From positions 27,250,808-27,314,807 of the forward strand of contig NC_045139.1 in assembly GCF_008831285.2 (NCBI RefSeq): a stretch of 64,000 nt of DNA. The letters are read 5' to 3'. Source of the DNA: Nymphaea colorata. Taxonomy: Eukaryota; Streptophyta; Magnoliopsida; Nymphaeales; Nymphaeaceae. Position 1 is the stretch's first letter. Each line of letters starts with the position of its first letter. Below the pieces are notes generated by a model, which was not told the DNA's origin, ran no database searches, and was given only the letters and a program-made list of their open reading frames with translations. Positions 13,183 to 24,972 of the stretch are shown piece after piece. The position numbers and the translations under genes were made by a program.

Positions 13183-16100
13183 CAACACATTCATTGAATG
13201 TTATTCATGATTATTTAAAATTTACAGATTCTGAAGAAGAAACTAATGAACAAACTACGAAGCAACAAACATACCCAATTTTTGGATGGTCTTGGACTCG
13301 GTCAAGTTTGACCGAGTCCAAAATTGGAGTGATTTGTTTTCAGGTACATTGTCCGTACCTGGTATGACCTTGACAGTATCTGACACTTACCCAAGGTCAT
13401 AGCATTACCCATACAGGTGTTGTACCCGTGTGACATAGGTTATGTCCTTTTAATTATGCATCTGGCAAATTCTTTTCTTGGATTTATGCATATGATATCA
13501 TTCCATCATGTGAAAGGCATTGAATTGTCATACATGATGGTAGTGATAGTTGATTGGTTTCTTTATTGAACTTATCGTGTTTTATTTTCTTTTCTTGGGC
13601 CAAAAGGGGAAATTCTTGAGGCTCTTTTGAAACTCTTATAACCATAGCATAGAGTGTCTTCTGTACCTTATATTTGTTTCTGATTTATTTATTTATTTAG
13701 TTCCTGAACACTTATTTCTTCAGAATGTTATCTTGATCAGGTTGGATCTTTTTTTCAGTTATGTTCACGTCAATGTCACAGATATCACATTTTGTTTACT
13801 TATTTCTTCAGAATGTTATCTTGACAATCAGGTTGGATCTTTTTGTCAGTTATGTTCACGTCAATGCCACAGATTTTCTAGAGAAAAATAACTTTTGCAA
13901 AAAAATATCTAAGAAAAACCTCGCCATTGAAAAGCTGAGATTGATATTTGTGATAGTGATTCATGCAAATATTTTCTACAACCAGGCTGGATACTAAATG
14001 TTGAGTTATAAGATGATATTTATGTGTAGTTTCTCCTGCTGCTTTAAAAGTTAAAAACTGCACTTGTTGCCTGGCCTGTTTCACATAATGTTATGATTGT
14101 GTCTAGAAATACTCTTGTTTTTCTGGAACAGGTACTTGTGTTTCTCCATATTTAAACTTATTACTGTTATTTTTTTTATTTGTATTTCTCAAGGACTAAA
14201 TTCGACATTTTTGTTTTCCCCTTGTTCTTGCTAATGAGCAGCTTCTTTTCAGGAACTGGTAGAATATTACAATAGCTCAACATTAAGGGATCAGGCAGGC
14301 CACGCAACAAGTTTTCGAGCTATGGCTAGCATTGGAGATGCCTTGGTGCCTACATTGCACAAGTCAGCACCACAGGTCGCCTTGTTCTCCTCACGTGGAC
14401 CTGATATAAAGGATTTTAGCTTTCAAGATGCAGACGTTCTCAAACCAGATATTCTTGCCCCTGGTTCACTTATTTGGGCCGCATGGACACCTAATGGGAC
14501 TGATGAAGTCAACTACCTCGGTAATGTTATTATATATACTTTAGTTCTTATCTGTTTATTTCCTACTGCATCCAACATTATCTATTATGTCAGACTGTAG
14601 TTTGCGTGAAGATATGGTGCCGCTAGTTCTCATGTTACCTTGTTCTTCCATTTGCCTGCCTTTGGGTTCTATCTACCTGATTTGTTAGATACATTGGCAG
14701 AAAAACATAAGAGTATTGATTTCATATTTGTGTTGCCTCATCATTCATTTGAGTCCAACCCTTTAAGAAAATCTCTCTGAAATTATTTTTGCACTAGCCA
14801 ATGAGGGTTTATTAATTTATTTTGTGATGCTTCCTGAGATTGAAGCATCACCATTTTTTTAGCCAAATTGTCATGCTGCTGAATGCTGAATAGTGCTTAC
14901 CCAACCAGCTTTTTATTATGACAACAAACAGTGTCCTTTCTGGAAGTCATCTATGTTTCCTACTCTGATTCTTGGACTTATCCAGCTTAATGCTTGTTTT
15001 GCCGAGCAGGAGAAGGTTTTGCAATGATCTCTGGTACTAGCATGGCAGCTCCTCATATTGCTGGAATTGCAGCACTTATAAAGCAAAAACATCGTGACTG
15101 GAGCCCTTCCGCAATCAAATCAGCCTTGATGACAACAGCAATTACTATAGACAGGGCCGGGCATCCTCTGCAAGCCCAGCAATATTCTGGGTTGGAAAAC
15201 ATGATTTTAGCACAAGCAACTCCATTTGACTGTGGAAGCGGGTCAGTCCATCCAAGGGGTGCACTCGATCCTGGTCTCATCTTTGATGCAGGTAATTACT
15301 AACTACTATATAGTATCTGTTCACATGGAATTTGTGAGTGTAGAAGAATTGCTTAAATGAAATAAAATAGCCATATACCATAGCGCAGGCAGTATCATCT
15401 GTGTAATCAAAGGCACTTAGCTGGCATAGATGGTAGACTTTCACAAAGGCTGGGTGGGAGGCTTAGGTAGGCCAAAAAGTTTTAGGAACAAAACATAAAA
15501 AAAGACAAACTACACAGTTTTGAACTCGATAGTCTTAAGTTAAAAAGATTAACTGTATGATTGAACAAATCAAGTTCTCAAGAGAAAAATGTTTTAACAC
15601 ATTAAAATAAGAGGGAATAGAAATTCACAATAAATGTTTGATGGCTAAGCTAGGTTTATTTTTTTGAAAACAAATACTTTTTCTGAGTGTTTCTGTGCAT
15701 TGGTGCATCATCACCATCATCTTCAGAATAGGAACTACTTGAGATGGTGCATTATCCTGCTTTTTAGTGTCAGAGACATCAGAAGTTAATGCAGCAATCT
15801 AAGGACATAACTATGAAAGCGTCCAAAATAGGGAAGTGCCATGTATGGTGCTGGAATGAGAAGTGCAAGGTTGAAGAAATTAACACTGTTGAGTATATTA
15901 CAGGATATTATTTGTCAATTAGAGTAGAAAATGATATTAACTGATTATTTAATTAAGTGATTAGAAAAATAAATATTTCGTAAGGAATAGAAAGTAACAT
16001 GATTTACTCTTTAATGCAAAAGGGCAAGGAAAAAATTATGACAGTCATTCCTCCCTACATTTGAACAAGCAATAAGTTGAAGAGAATTGAGAGACAGAGA

Positions 16101-18018
16101 GAAAGAGAGAGAGAGAGAGAGGGTGCCTAGTCGGCCCAGCCTGGGCATCTGCATAGGCCAACCTAGGTGGCAAGCTGGAGAAGAGACCCACCTAGGCAGC
16201 TACCTAGGTGGGTCACCTATTTGAAAGCCTTAGCACCGAGCTGCTAGGTGCTAGATGCTGCATGTGAGCACTTTTAACTTAATAGATCAGCATGAATCCA
16301 GAAAAATTCATGGGGCTGATAGGCATGCATTCAACACAAATAACATATAGAAGAAGTAGGTGCACTTTTGTTATAGATGAGATGCTTGTAAATGGTAAGG
16401 TTATGATGAAAAGGGGTGTATTTTATCAGATTTACATGTAAAGGATATGTGCTCAATTCATTTATTAAAATAATCAAGTTCGAGCCCAGAAGTGAACTCA
16501 TCCAGTTAGGGAATCTGGCCCGATTTAAGTTCAACAAGTTAATTGAATGTGCATTTGCTATATGTGAATTTTGTTCCCTATTTTGGTCACAGAAATGCTT
16601 TGTGTTCAATGGGTTCAACTGTTACCCGTACATGTTTAGTTTTTCAAGAAAGGTTGCTGGCTCAAGGCTCTATGGTTGCATTATGTACGTTAAAAATTAA
16701 AGTTTTCTCATGTACAGCCCTGCTAATAGTTCTGGAGCTGAGCTTGAGCTGGGCCTGCTGGGACTTGAGCAAAGTTCGAGCCAGCCAAGTTTGAGCTGGT
16801 TCAGCTTGCATTGAACTCTGCTCGTGAATAGTTCTAAGGACAGGAAATTATCAAAAGGGTTGCACCTCGAATACTCAACCATGAGAGAGACCAGAAAGGG
16901 AACAAGAGTTGGAAGTGCTCCTGACAGTGATAACTGACTATTGTCCATAGAGCCTGCTTACATAAGAACTTGAAACACTATTTAACTCTAAATTTTATGT
17001 CATTTTAGGTAGGGCAGGCACTTCCCAAGTTTACCGTTTATCATATAATCAGACGTTTGTTTTTCCTTGCATCTTCTTGTAGGTAGGAAGTGTTATGTTA
17101 TTTCTGCACATAAACATCTATTTAAGTGATTGGGTAATTTGTGTAATTAAATACTCTTGAATCTACAAAAGGGCACCTCTGACATTAGCAGAAGATGTGG
17201 ATATGCTTTATTCTTTTTTTTTATAGAAAAGATGATATATTCTTAATTTCTTAGAAATGTGACCTTGGTCATGATTATTATTGTGAGGCTGCTTGTGGAT
17301 GGAACTACATAAACAAAAGGTTACCTATTGACCAGATAATCGACTAATATTGGATAACTGAATGATCATTTTTTTCTCGTTTCCATGTGCCTTGGGAGTT
17401 TTATCTTCTTTTCGTGTGTTGCCAATGTCTCTGTTCTGAGAAATGTTTTTTTTCCGATAAATTCACTTCGTCACCTTATTTGTTTAACAACTTTTTACTT
17501 TTTCTGCTTACTGTATTGGGGCCCACCCTGGTTTAAAATTCTGTATCTACTACGTATATCACTGCATCTTCTCAATTTGCTATTCACTCATTGAGTCAAT
17601 GATTCTCACAGGGTACGAGGACTATCTGAAGTTTCTCTGCTCTGTTCCCGGGGTTGATCTACACCAGATACGGAACATCACAATGAGGACCTGCATGTCC
17701 AGCTTCAGGCATCCTGCTGATCTAAACACTCCTTCAATCACGATTTCTAGTCTCAGAGGTACGCAAACCATCATGAGAACAGTCAAGAACATTGCAGGGG
17801 CAGAAACATACACCATTTCTGGCAGAATGTCACCGGAAATTGCTCTAGAAGTCAGCCCACGTGCCATGACTTTGGAACCTGATACAAGTCGGACTTTCTC
17901 AGTTATCCTAACTGTTAGATCAGTAACTGGCAAGTATAGCTTTGGGGAGGTTTTAATGAAGGGGGACAGGGGTCATAGCGTGAGGATCCCTGTTGCAGTT
18001 ATGGGTGTCGGTAACTAG
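7889..18018 (+). CDS. SBT2.5: Subtilisin-like serine protease, SBT2 type (complete, 10 coding exons)
   Basis: Secreted subtilase of the S8 family. Coding exons by splice sites and reading-frame continuity: 7889-8067, 9037-9181, 9412-9806, 10202-10297, 10416-10488, 11534-11819, 12622-12947, 14253-14520, 15010-15291, 17612-18018. They total 2457 bp, 818 aa, with every phase compatible. Residues 1-23 form a signal peptide and about 24-130 an I9 inhibitor prodomain (EVYIV start, YSYHHLINGFAV). The peptidase domain starts near T131. Catalytic residues are Asp164 (GLIDSG), His241 (DGDGHGSHTAA, split by an intron), oxyanion Asn346 (AGGNGGP, where AAGN is usual) and Ser600 (SGTSMAAPHIAG). A PA-like region spans about 392-500, and exon 10 holds the Fn3-like domain. 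Length and exon layout fit the SBT2 clade, which is close to SBT2.5/2.6; the exact orthologue is inferred. It probably matures in the secretory pathway and acts at the cell surface or apoplast. Substrate unknown. No disabling lesion seen. Confidence 0.95.
10681..11440 (+). repeat. Tandem duplication of about 374 bp inside subtilase intron 5
   Basis: Copy 1 (about 10681-11054) and copy 2 (about 11055-11440) lie head to tail with roughly 90% identity by eye. They share tgtccacctttgctgttctg, aagtctttgatttgatgtaa and gaatcatgagttttataaac. They make up most of the 1045-bp intron. No coding content. Confidence 0.9.
13113..13180. repeat. (TA)n microsatellite
   Basis: A pure TA run inside the intronic TIR element. 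Confidence 0.95.
13291..13322. repeat. Perfect 14-bp-arm palindrome inside the intronic TIR element
   Basis: The arms ttggactcggtcaa and ttgaccgagtccaa are exact reverse complements separated by 2 bases. A further pair, ccaatttt and aaaattgg, flanks them. It could form a hairpin in RNA or DNA. Confidence 0.85.
13711..13874 (+). repeat. Tandem duplication with 88-bp period in subtilase intron 7
   Basis: Copies at 13711-13783 and 13799-13874 share cttatttcttcagaatgtta and agttatgttcacgtcaatg. They differ by a few substitutions and a small indel, so this is a second local duplication within this gene. Confidence 0.88.
15440..16240. repeat. Probable repeat insertion in subtilase intron 9
   Basis: The 2.3-kb intron 9 contains a purine (AG)n run (about 16088-16121). 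Beside it is a cluster of cctaggtgg/cctaggcag motifs at 16120-16235 that are partly inverted to aaaggctgggtgggaggctt near 15446. Gene-rich CCTAGG clusters of this kind are typical of non-autonomous DNA transposons. The ends are uncertain. Confidence 0.35.
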
Positions 18019-18547
18019 CTGCTTCTTAAAATGCTTAAGATCCAGCTTTATCCATGTTGTGTTCTTATTCTTTGTAGCCTTGTATAATAATAAGAAATAG
18101 TAATGCAGAAGGATGTAAGCTAGATCCAGCAAGAGCTCGTGTTTCCGGATGTTAAGGTTGCTATGTGCATACAACCTCTAGTTTTGTTCTTTCGTTCTCC
18201 TTGCTCCTTTTAACTAATTTTCTTTTGCTGGTCTTTACTGGGTTTTCCCTTACTTTTTTTTTAAGAACGTATCTTTCTTGAGGTTGGCATGCTTTTACTC
18301 TTTGGGAGGGGGATTATTTTTAGTTAGGCAGAGGCCAACTCCCGAAGACTGCAGCTTTTAGTTGCAACATGTACCTCACCATCCTTTATTTTGTATTTGG
18401 GTTATATAGCCTGAGCAGTTAGTATTCTCACGTCCTTTGGTGTAAAACTCTCAAGTAGCCGTCATCACAATATTGTTGAAATCCATGCCTCCAACTTGGA
18501 AGATTTATTTGCAACTACTGTGGCCTTATCGATTCTACTTGCTGCTC

Positions 18548-18553
18548 AATAAA
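18548..18553 (+). terminator. Candidate polyadenylation signal downstream of the subtilase gene
   Basis: A canonical AATAAA lies 530 bases after the stop. Weaker AT-rich signals closer in (tataataataagaaa, about 18083) may be used instead. Confidence 0.35.
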
Positions 18554-18989
18554 ACATGAATAAATTTCTTAAAAACGTGTGTTTGACTATATATATATAT
18601 ATATATAAAATGTGTCTGTGTGAGGGAGATAGAATTGGGGTGGGGTTGGGGGAGAGAAAGAGGCCAACATTCAACCAGTCTCACGGGGAGGCTAACATTC
18701 TTCACCGAGGCACTCCCCTAACTTCTGCCTCATTCCCACCTATCCGCCGAAGGCAAGGGGGTCGGCAGGGTGCCGTTGTGGGGGAGGTGATGGCCTCCCC
18801 TTCCTCATTATCCCACAAAAAAAAGGTCCTCCTCTGTGATGGGATAAAAAAGGAAAGAAAGAAAGAGGCCCTGTCTTATTATTTTATTAAAATATGTCAT
18901 GGTGGACCGTTCAAATGGATATCTGACAGGGACTAATGGTTTCATCAGCTATATATATATAGGGGGAGAGAGAGAGATGCAACGAAAAG

Positions 18990-19429
18990 TAGGGCTGTGC
19001 AACTCGACTTGAACTGGCTCAAAAAAAAAAAAAAAAAAAAAAAAAGAACCCGGCTCGTGCTTCATTCGATTATAAATGAGCTGTGAGTTTGAGCTTACAA
19101 ATATACTCGAAAAGATAAACAGAGTTGAGTTCGAATTCGAATTTCAGGAACTGACTCGTTTATACTCGGCTCAACTCACACATGTATTCTACATAATATT
19201 GTTAAAGCCAGTTCACCAAATCATTGGTTTTAAGGTAAAAACAAATTTTCACAAGTTAAAACGCTTACACGGGTTAAACAAGTTACACAAGTTAATGCTT
19301 ACTTAGTTAATACCTAAACGAGTTAAATGGGTTAAACAAGCTGAGTTCGAGCTAGAGCTTGCTATAAAGAGTTCGAGCCTATCTCGAGTTGGACAAGCTT
19401 GGGTTTGACTCGACTCGTGTGCAGCCCTA
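18990..19429. mobile_element. hAT-like non-autonomous element between the two genes
   Basis: It starts tagggctgtgca and ends gtgcagcccta. The ends are inverted (TAGGGCTG...CAGCCCTA), as in hAT superfamily elements. The 440-bp body contains an A-run (19021-19045) and repeated gttaaa/gagttcgag motifs but no transposase. No clear 8-bp target duplication was visible, so it is old or its ends are eroded. Confidence 0.55.
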
Positions 19430-20540
19430 ACCTAACGATAAGCCCAAGGCACGTATGAACGGGCATCCATGGCTGTGCCTCGTTTTCTCTTTCATCCCAG
19501 CCAATGCAAAGCCAAATAGAGCACACGAAAAATGACCTAATAATATCGTCAATCACGATATGAATGCACCCAACTACTCAAGGGGGAGAATGACAGCAGC
19601 TAAACAAAGAAGGAAGTGGCCCAAGCAGGCCATTTTGCCTGAATGGAAATAAAGAAAAAGACCCTTCAGATACGAGAACACCCTAAGTCAAATAAGGTAC
19701 CTCAGGAAATATATTTTCTACTTTTGTTGATGGTGAGAGTGGCCTCCTACACCAATTTGATCCAGGGTTTTCAACTGAGTGCTTAGTAGAGGAATTGCCA
19801 CTTAAGTGCCAAAATAGGAAAGCCCAAATTGGTTGTTAAGAGTAGGCAATTTCTATTGACTACAAACATGGATGACCTCTCTTTCCGACTCTTTTAACTA
19901 CCCGGCAGACTGCAATCTCCAGCAGCAAGGCCTTTGGCAGCTCCAAGCTGCATCCTGTCCTCGCCATTTATTCATACTCCTCGTGTAAGTGTTCGCTTCT
20001 CAGTGGAGCGGAGATATATTTTAACTGCCTTTCAAAACAGGATGATAAAAAAGGCAGACAAGGGCACATACATGCTGGAATGATGAGATCACTTGTATGT
20101 TTCATGACTCTGTTTTTCCCTTTCCCATCAGTAAGCAAGCTGGGTTAAGCAGTTTATGACAAAAAGAAACATTCTGGGCATTGAGCTCTTAACCTTTTTG
20201 ATCTGAAGGTCTTGAATCCAAATCTCTAAAAATTCATTCTGTTCCTATTGGGGAAAGCTGAAACAAGAAGCCATCCTATTCCGGCTGACTAACTTTGTCC
20301 ACGCGCCCCCCGCAAGTGTACATGATGCCTTGTCTGTGCCAACTATACTAGTTCATGTTTTTATTCCTTTTGTATGTTGGCTTACTGACATAATGAAAAC
20401 ACTGGCACATTTGAAAACGAGCAAGAGAATGAGAGACCCCTATATGTTATTATACAAGTCATATAACATTGATCTGCAAAGGCAATGCAAAAAAATGAAC
20501 AGTATCACATCTTCACTTTTTCTGTAGGACTTTCTATATC
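19430..20540. other. Intergenic DNA and likely 3' UTR of the ORP gene
   Basis: No gene-like frame. The right end probably includes the 3' UTR of the minus-strand ORP gene. A minus-strand AATAAA (plus tttatt at 20360-20365) lies about 180 bases past its stop and is a reasonable polyadenylation signal. Confidence 0.45.
20360..20365 (-). terminator. Candidate polyadenylation signal of the ORP gene
   Basis: AATAAA on the minus strand, about 180 bases downstream of the ORP stop codon. Confidence 0.4.
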
Positions 20541-20544
20541 ACAG

Positions 20545-22863
20545 TCAAATTACAATAGGTGCTGCATGAACTAAGGATTTCTTTGGTGAGCACTCCCACC
20601 CATTCTCCTTGGTTCTCACCAGGCTGAAGTACCTGGGGGACCATGAAATTCCGTTGGAGGCTCTTTCTCTTTGTAATTTTCTCTCTCTTTCTTCAATCCT
20701 CTTCTTGGCTTCCCTAGCACTGTCCCAATCATTGTTCAGAATAGCTTTGCTCACCTCAGCCCAGACCAAGGATGACTCGCTTGGTAGAAGCCCCTGCTTA
20801 AAAATGATCCAGGTGCAAATTAGTTAGCTTCTCCTCTAAGAGAGAGAGAGAGAGAGAGAGAGATGAAAACTAATGAACTTGGACTTAAGCCTAACTCTAA
20901 GTTTTTGAAGCTTGATGTGGCAAACTTGACTGAATCAAACTGGTTTCAAAATGAACCACAGATTGGTAGGATAAGTCAGCAATTTGATGCATCATTATTA
21001 CTACAAAAGAGTTGAATATGCATGCAGCTGTTTTTGAATCCACTCCTGTGAAATTATCTGGATTTGGATATGAAGCCATCACAATCTAAGCTTTTCAATC
21101 GGTGAAATAATACTTTGGTCCCATATTGATCTTCAAGCAGTCATCACATTCCAGATCCAAGCTGGGGTACCACTTGATTCAGAGACATGGCAGTGTCTGT
21201 CTCATCTATGATGGATCACTGAACCATTTCACACAAGGTCAGCAGATACAGTCAGACCATGGAGATAACTTACTCTTGGTATGTGTATGGTTCTTAAATT
21301 ATTGTCTTTCAGTTAGTTGGGAGCTTTAGTACCTTTTTATCCTTCAGTACAGGTGTCCTGAGTCCAGCTAATGCTTTCCTTGCATGGTATAGAATAGAAA
21401 CTTTGCCAGTTGCTACTTCCTTCTTGGTCACCACCCTGTAGACACAAAAAGTTGTTTATGAAGACATTCATTTTCGTTAAAAAAAATATATCTAATAAAG
21501 TAGTAATTTGAGTTAAAAAAACAAATTTTGCACTCATTATATGGAACTATTATCTTCTGATTGGTGTCTGAGAAATTGAATTCGATAGTATGCAGCAGTT
21601 GAATGTAGAAGGATTAGCCAATGATGTGAATGCAAGACAAAACAGCTGCATGCAACATCTCCTCATGCTTATCACTCAAGCTTGGTCCTGAAGAGTAAGA
21701 AAGGTGGTTTACAAAAATCGATCATATTTTTTAGCATACTCGAGTTCCACAGATTGAGGAGCCTTCAAATGCGTTTTCTAAGTCCAGCTTAGAGGGAAAA
21801 TCAAGCTACTATCTCCCCCTTTTCAGTCATGTAAATTGAAGTAATTTATCTAGGCCTTCTTAACTGCATATATATTTGGTTATAGACATGGTTTTATATC
21901 TGTTTGTTGTTGATGTGATTGATTTGCAAACTATATGCAGTTTCTCTGTCCATGCTATACAAATGGGAGAGAAAGTCACTTCGGTGTTTGAGCATGCCAT
22001 AGAAGTTCTGTCTCGTAAAGATAATGTATCAGATACCAGGTAAATCATGCAACTTAACCAATGATGTGAATCTAATTCCACTTTTTGTGGATTAGCCCTT
22101 CATGCTTATCACTTTGGCTACAAATGAAGTTAAGCACACATGCATGCATGTTCCGACTGTACAGACTGTAAAATCAGGATAATTTTGCAAATGCCATCAC
22201 CCAAGCCGCAGCAAATTGAAACAGACAATAGTAATCTTCACTTAATTTGGTTCTTGAGTTGTAATGTTTGTGTAAGGTAATTTACTTTTAAGTGCTGTGT
22301 AGTTACTAATTTTTACTGTTCTAACCAGCATGTAATTTATGGAAGTTCAAGCATGTTAAGGAATGCAATTTCCGAATCTGACTTTCTGCGGAAGATGCGA
22401 CTTACTTGTCCCAATGACCATCGAGCTCGTATAAAGTTGTCTTTGTCAACGAATCAAAAACCTTCCCTTTAATTACTCTGTTTCCTCCAAATCCAAGAAT
22501 AGACTGTCCCTTGTAGGTCAGAATGGCCTCAAGGCCCGACTCAGTGCATCGGACCGTTACGTTTCCGACCCACTCAACTAGTGGAATGGGCAGGAATCTG
22601 ATAACGAGTTTGGGACAACCCATCACATAGTTCTCACCATAATTCTGTAGCCTTATTTGCCTATACCCCTGAATTACACCTTCTACTGCTGCACCTGGCA
22701 GAAGGAAAAAAAAAGAAGAGAAGGAAGACAAAATTTTGAGATTTTCTACCCATTTCAACGGTAAAAATGATCTTCATTATAATTCCAACCAATTATCATT
22801 CTGTAAATATTGCGAAAAAAATTGTAAGCTCATGTTCAATGTGCAGTTCCCCATGCACACACA

Positions 22864-22908
<45 letters not shown>

Positions 22909-23471
22909 CGTTTTCTTTGGTTGAGACATGACTAGGGGAAAAGTTCACTAGTGATTGCCACAAGAATGGATGTGCTCAATCACCAAAAACGAAGAGGATG
23001 AATTTGAAAAATTTATATGGAAAGAAATTAAGATAATTCTAGAAAATAACTGCAGGAGGAGTAATGTGAAAAGTTCGATAAAAAAGCCAAAGAACAGTAA
23101 ATATTTATGCCTCTCCCGAGTCCTTTTTTCCACATTTGTGGCACCAAGAAAGGAAAACTTTACTTGATAATTTATGTAGGTACATACCAGTGAACCTTGG
23201 GACAGGAGTGTGGCACCAAATCAATTCAATGCCCCTACCCTCATCTGTTGCATGAAGAGCTGACACAGGTGGGTGATGGGATACCTGTCATTTCAAGCAC
23301 AAAGGAGAAAAAAAAAAAAGTTTTAAGCATCCCATCTCTTATATTCGCAGGTTATAGACCTATGAATTTTAGATTCTCCACAAAGCCACATTTATGTTAC
23401 TGCAAATCACACTCCTAAGATGCGCAAGGTTAATGATGAAATAGACCTCGTTAACATTCTGTGGAGGTCCA

Positions 23472-23513
<42 letters not shown>

Positions 23514-24937
23514 TCATAGTCATCACTTAGGTTGCAAATTATTAAGTAGGACTGTCACCGACAGGTGCAATTCGAGAAATTAATGTAAATTCATCTGCCT
23601 TCCTCTCCCGGCTGAATTAAGCAAAAAGCAGAGAATGCTAAATTACCGACAGGGTGTCAGGACTGGTTTGACGAAGGACCTAACCGTTACTCGGATTCGA
23701 ACCTGTCAGATGTAAACTATGTCTAGGTTTATGTGGTAGACTTATATTGAAACCCAATCTGATTATTGTTCTTGTCCTAGTTCCTCTTCTGTGATAATCC
23801 GACTAAGTTAAATTCAGTTGGGCATCTGATATATTTTTGTCTTTTAAAATCTATTTCTCAACTCTAGTATGCATGAATCAACTGTCTAATTCTAGGGACA
23901 AACGCTACATATATACCAGAACATGGAAAGAAGATACACACTGTCGCTGTGAAAGGAACCATTCGTGGACTCTGAGCAGCAGTACTGAACCCATGAATGT
24001 GTGAGCCACTCAGCCTGAATTTGTTCCCATCTAAAAGTAGCCATTCTCTACCTAGCGCACGATAGTTGTCTGGTGTTCTCTTCTTTGCTTATCCGTAGCT
24101 ACATTTCATCTTCTCTCGTGACATTTTGAAAGGCAGAAAGAATTTTGGCTAGCTAACAGTGGTTGACCGGTCTAATTACCTTTTGGAAAGACGTGAAAAA
24201 TTTTGCCATGGATGTGAATGAAAGATATTGTTGGTCTGCATAAGAAGCAAACATCGACCGATACTAAGTTGCCTAATGGAAATCTCAAACATGGGTCCTC
24301 ATTTAATTTATTTTAAACCATACGAAGGCCCATATTTTCATTATAATCTGTTCAAAGAAAAGCATAGACATCCATCTAGTCTATTAGTCATGTTATCTAA
24401 TCACAGCAACAAGTCTCTCTATCTTTGTCCGACACATGCATACAAGCCCGGCCAAACAATGCGAGTTCATGCACACATGCAGAGCAGTAGATGTGTATAT
24501 ACATGTACAGCAATTCCAGTTCTGTATATGTACTTGTATGTGAAGTTTACATCTTGAAACCATATAGATATGATATCCATGCACAAAAAACCTAGAGTAT
24601 GTTTCTTAATTATATCGTCAGCTGGAAAAATTTTATAATGGCTTTAAAATCCACTAGTGGAATCTAATTTGACAAGGGTAATGGTCCGTTACTGTCTACC
24701 CAAAGATTGTGGTAAATTCATGAAATTATAATACAGTGTTTCATGAATCTGCTTCAGTCTTTGGGACAAATTCATAGAACCATAACAAATTAATCCTATT
24801 GCCAAACAGCCCCTAAATTGTAAATAATACAAAAGAGACGAGTTTAGCTTAATTCCTGGGGTTTCCTTCATAAGCAATCCCATCCACGGGCGGATTTAGA
24901 CAGAAATTCCGGTGAAGGGGCCCAAATAGTACAAGTA

Positions 24938-24972
<35 letters not shown>

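Larger units (their letters stand above)
13018..13438. mobile_element. TIR element with 9-bp target duplication in subtilase intron 7
   Basis: The element begins tatgtcacatgg and ends ccgtgtgacatag, giving imperfect terminal inverted repeats around TATGTCACA. It is flanked by a perfect direct repeat gttatgtcc (13009-13017 and 13439-13447). An 8-bp duplication with slightly longer TIRs is an equally good reading. Inside are a (TA)n tract and a near-perfect palindrome. There is no transposase, so it is non-autonomous (MITE-like). Duplication size suggests a Mutator- or hAT-type source. Its TIR resembles that of the element at 55640-56220. Confidence 0.7.

Noticed and set aside
18556-18936. 126-codon plus frame between the two host genes
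   Set aside because: It spans a TA run and a GC-rich patch, with no recognisable motif and no splice sites supporting a gene.
22855-22909. Regular repeat in ORP intron 4, considered as CRISPR-like array
   Set aside because: It is a CA/GA microsatellite in a plant gene. There are no spacers or direct repeats of CRISPR size.
23680-23715. Perfect B-box-like ggattcgaacc (minus GGTTCGAATCC), possible tRNA
   Set aside because: No A box, no acceptor-stem pairing and no anticodon arm around it, so neither a tRNA gene nor a convincing SINE.
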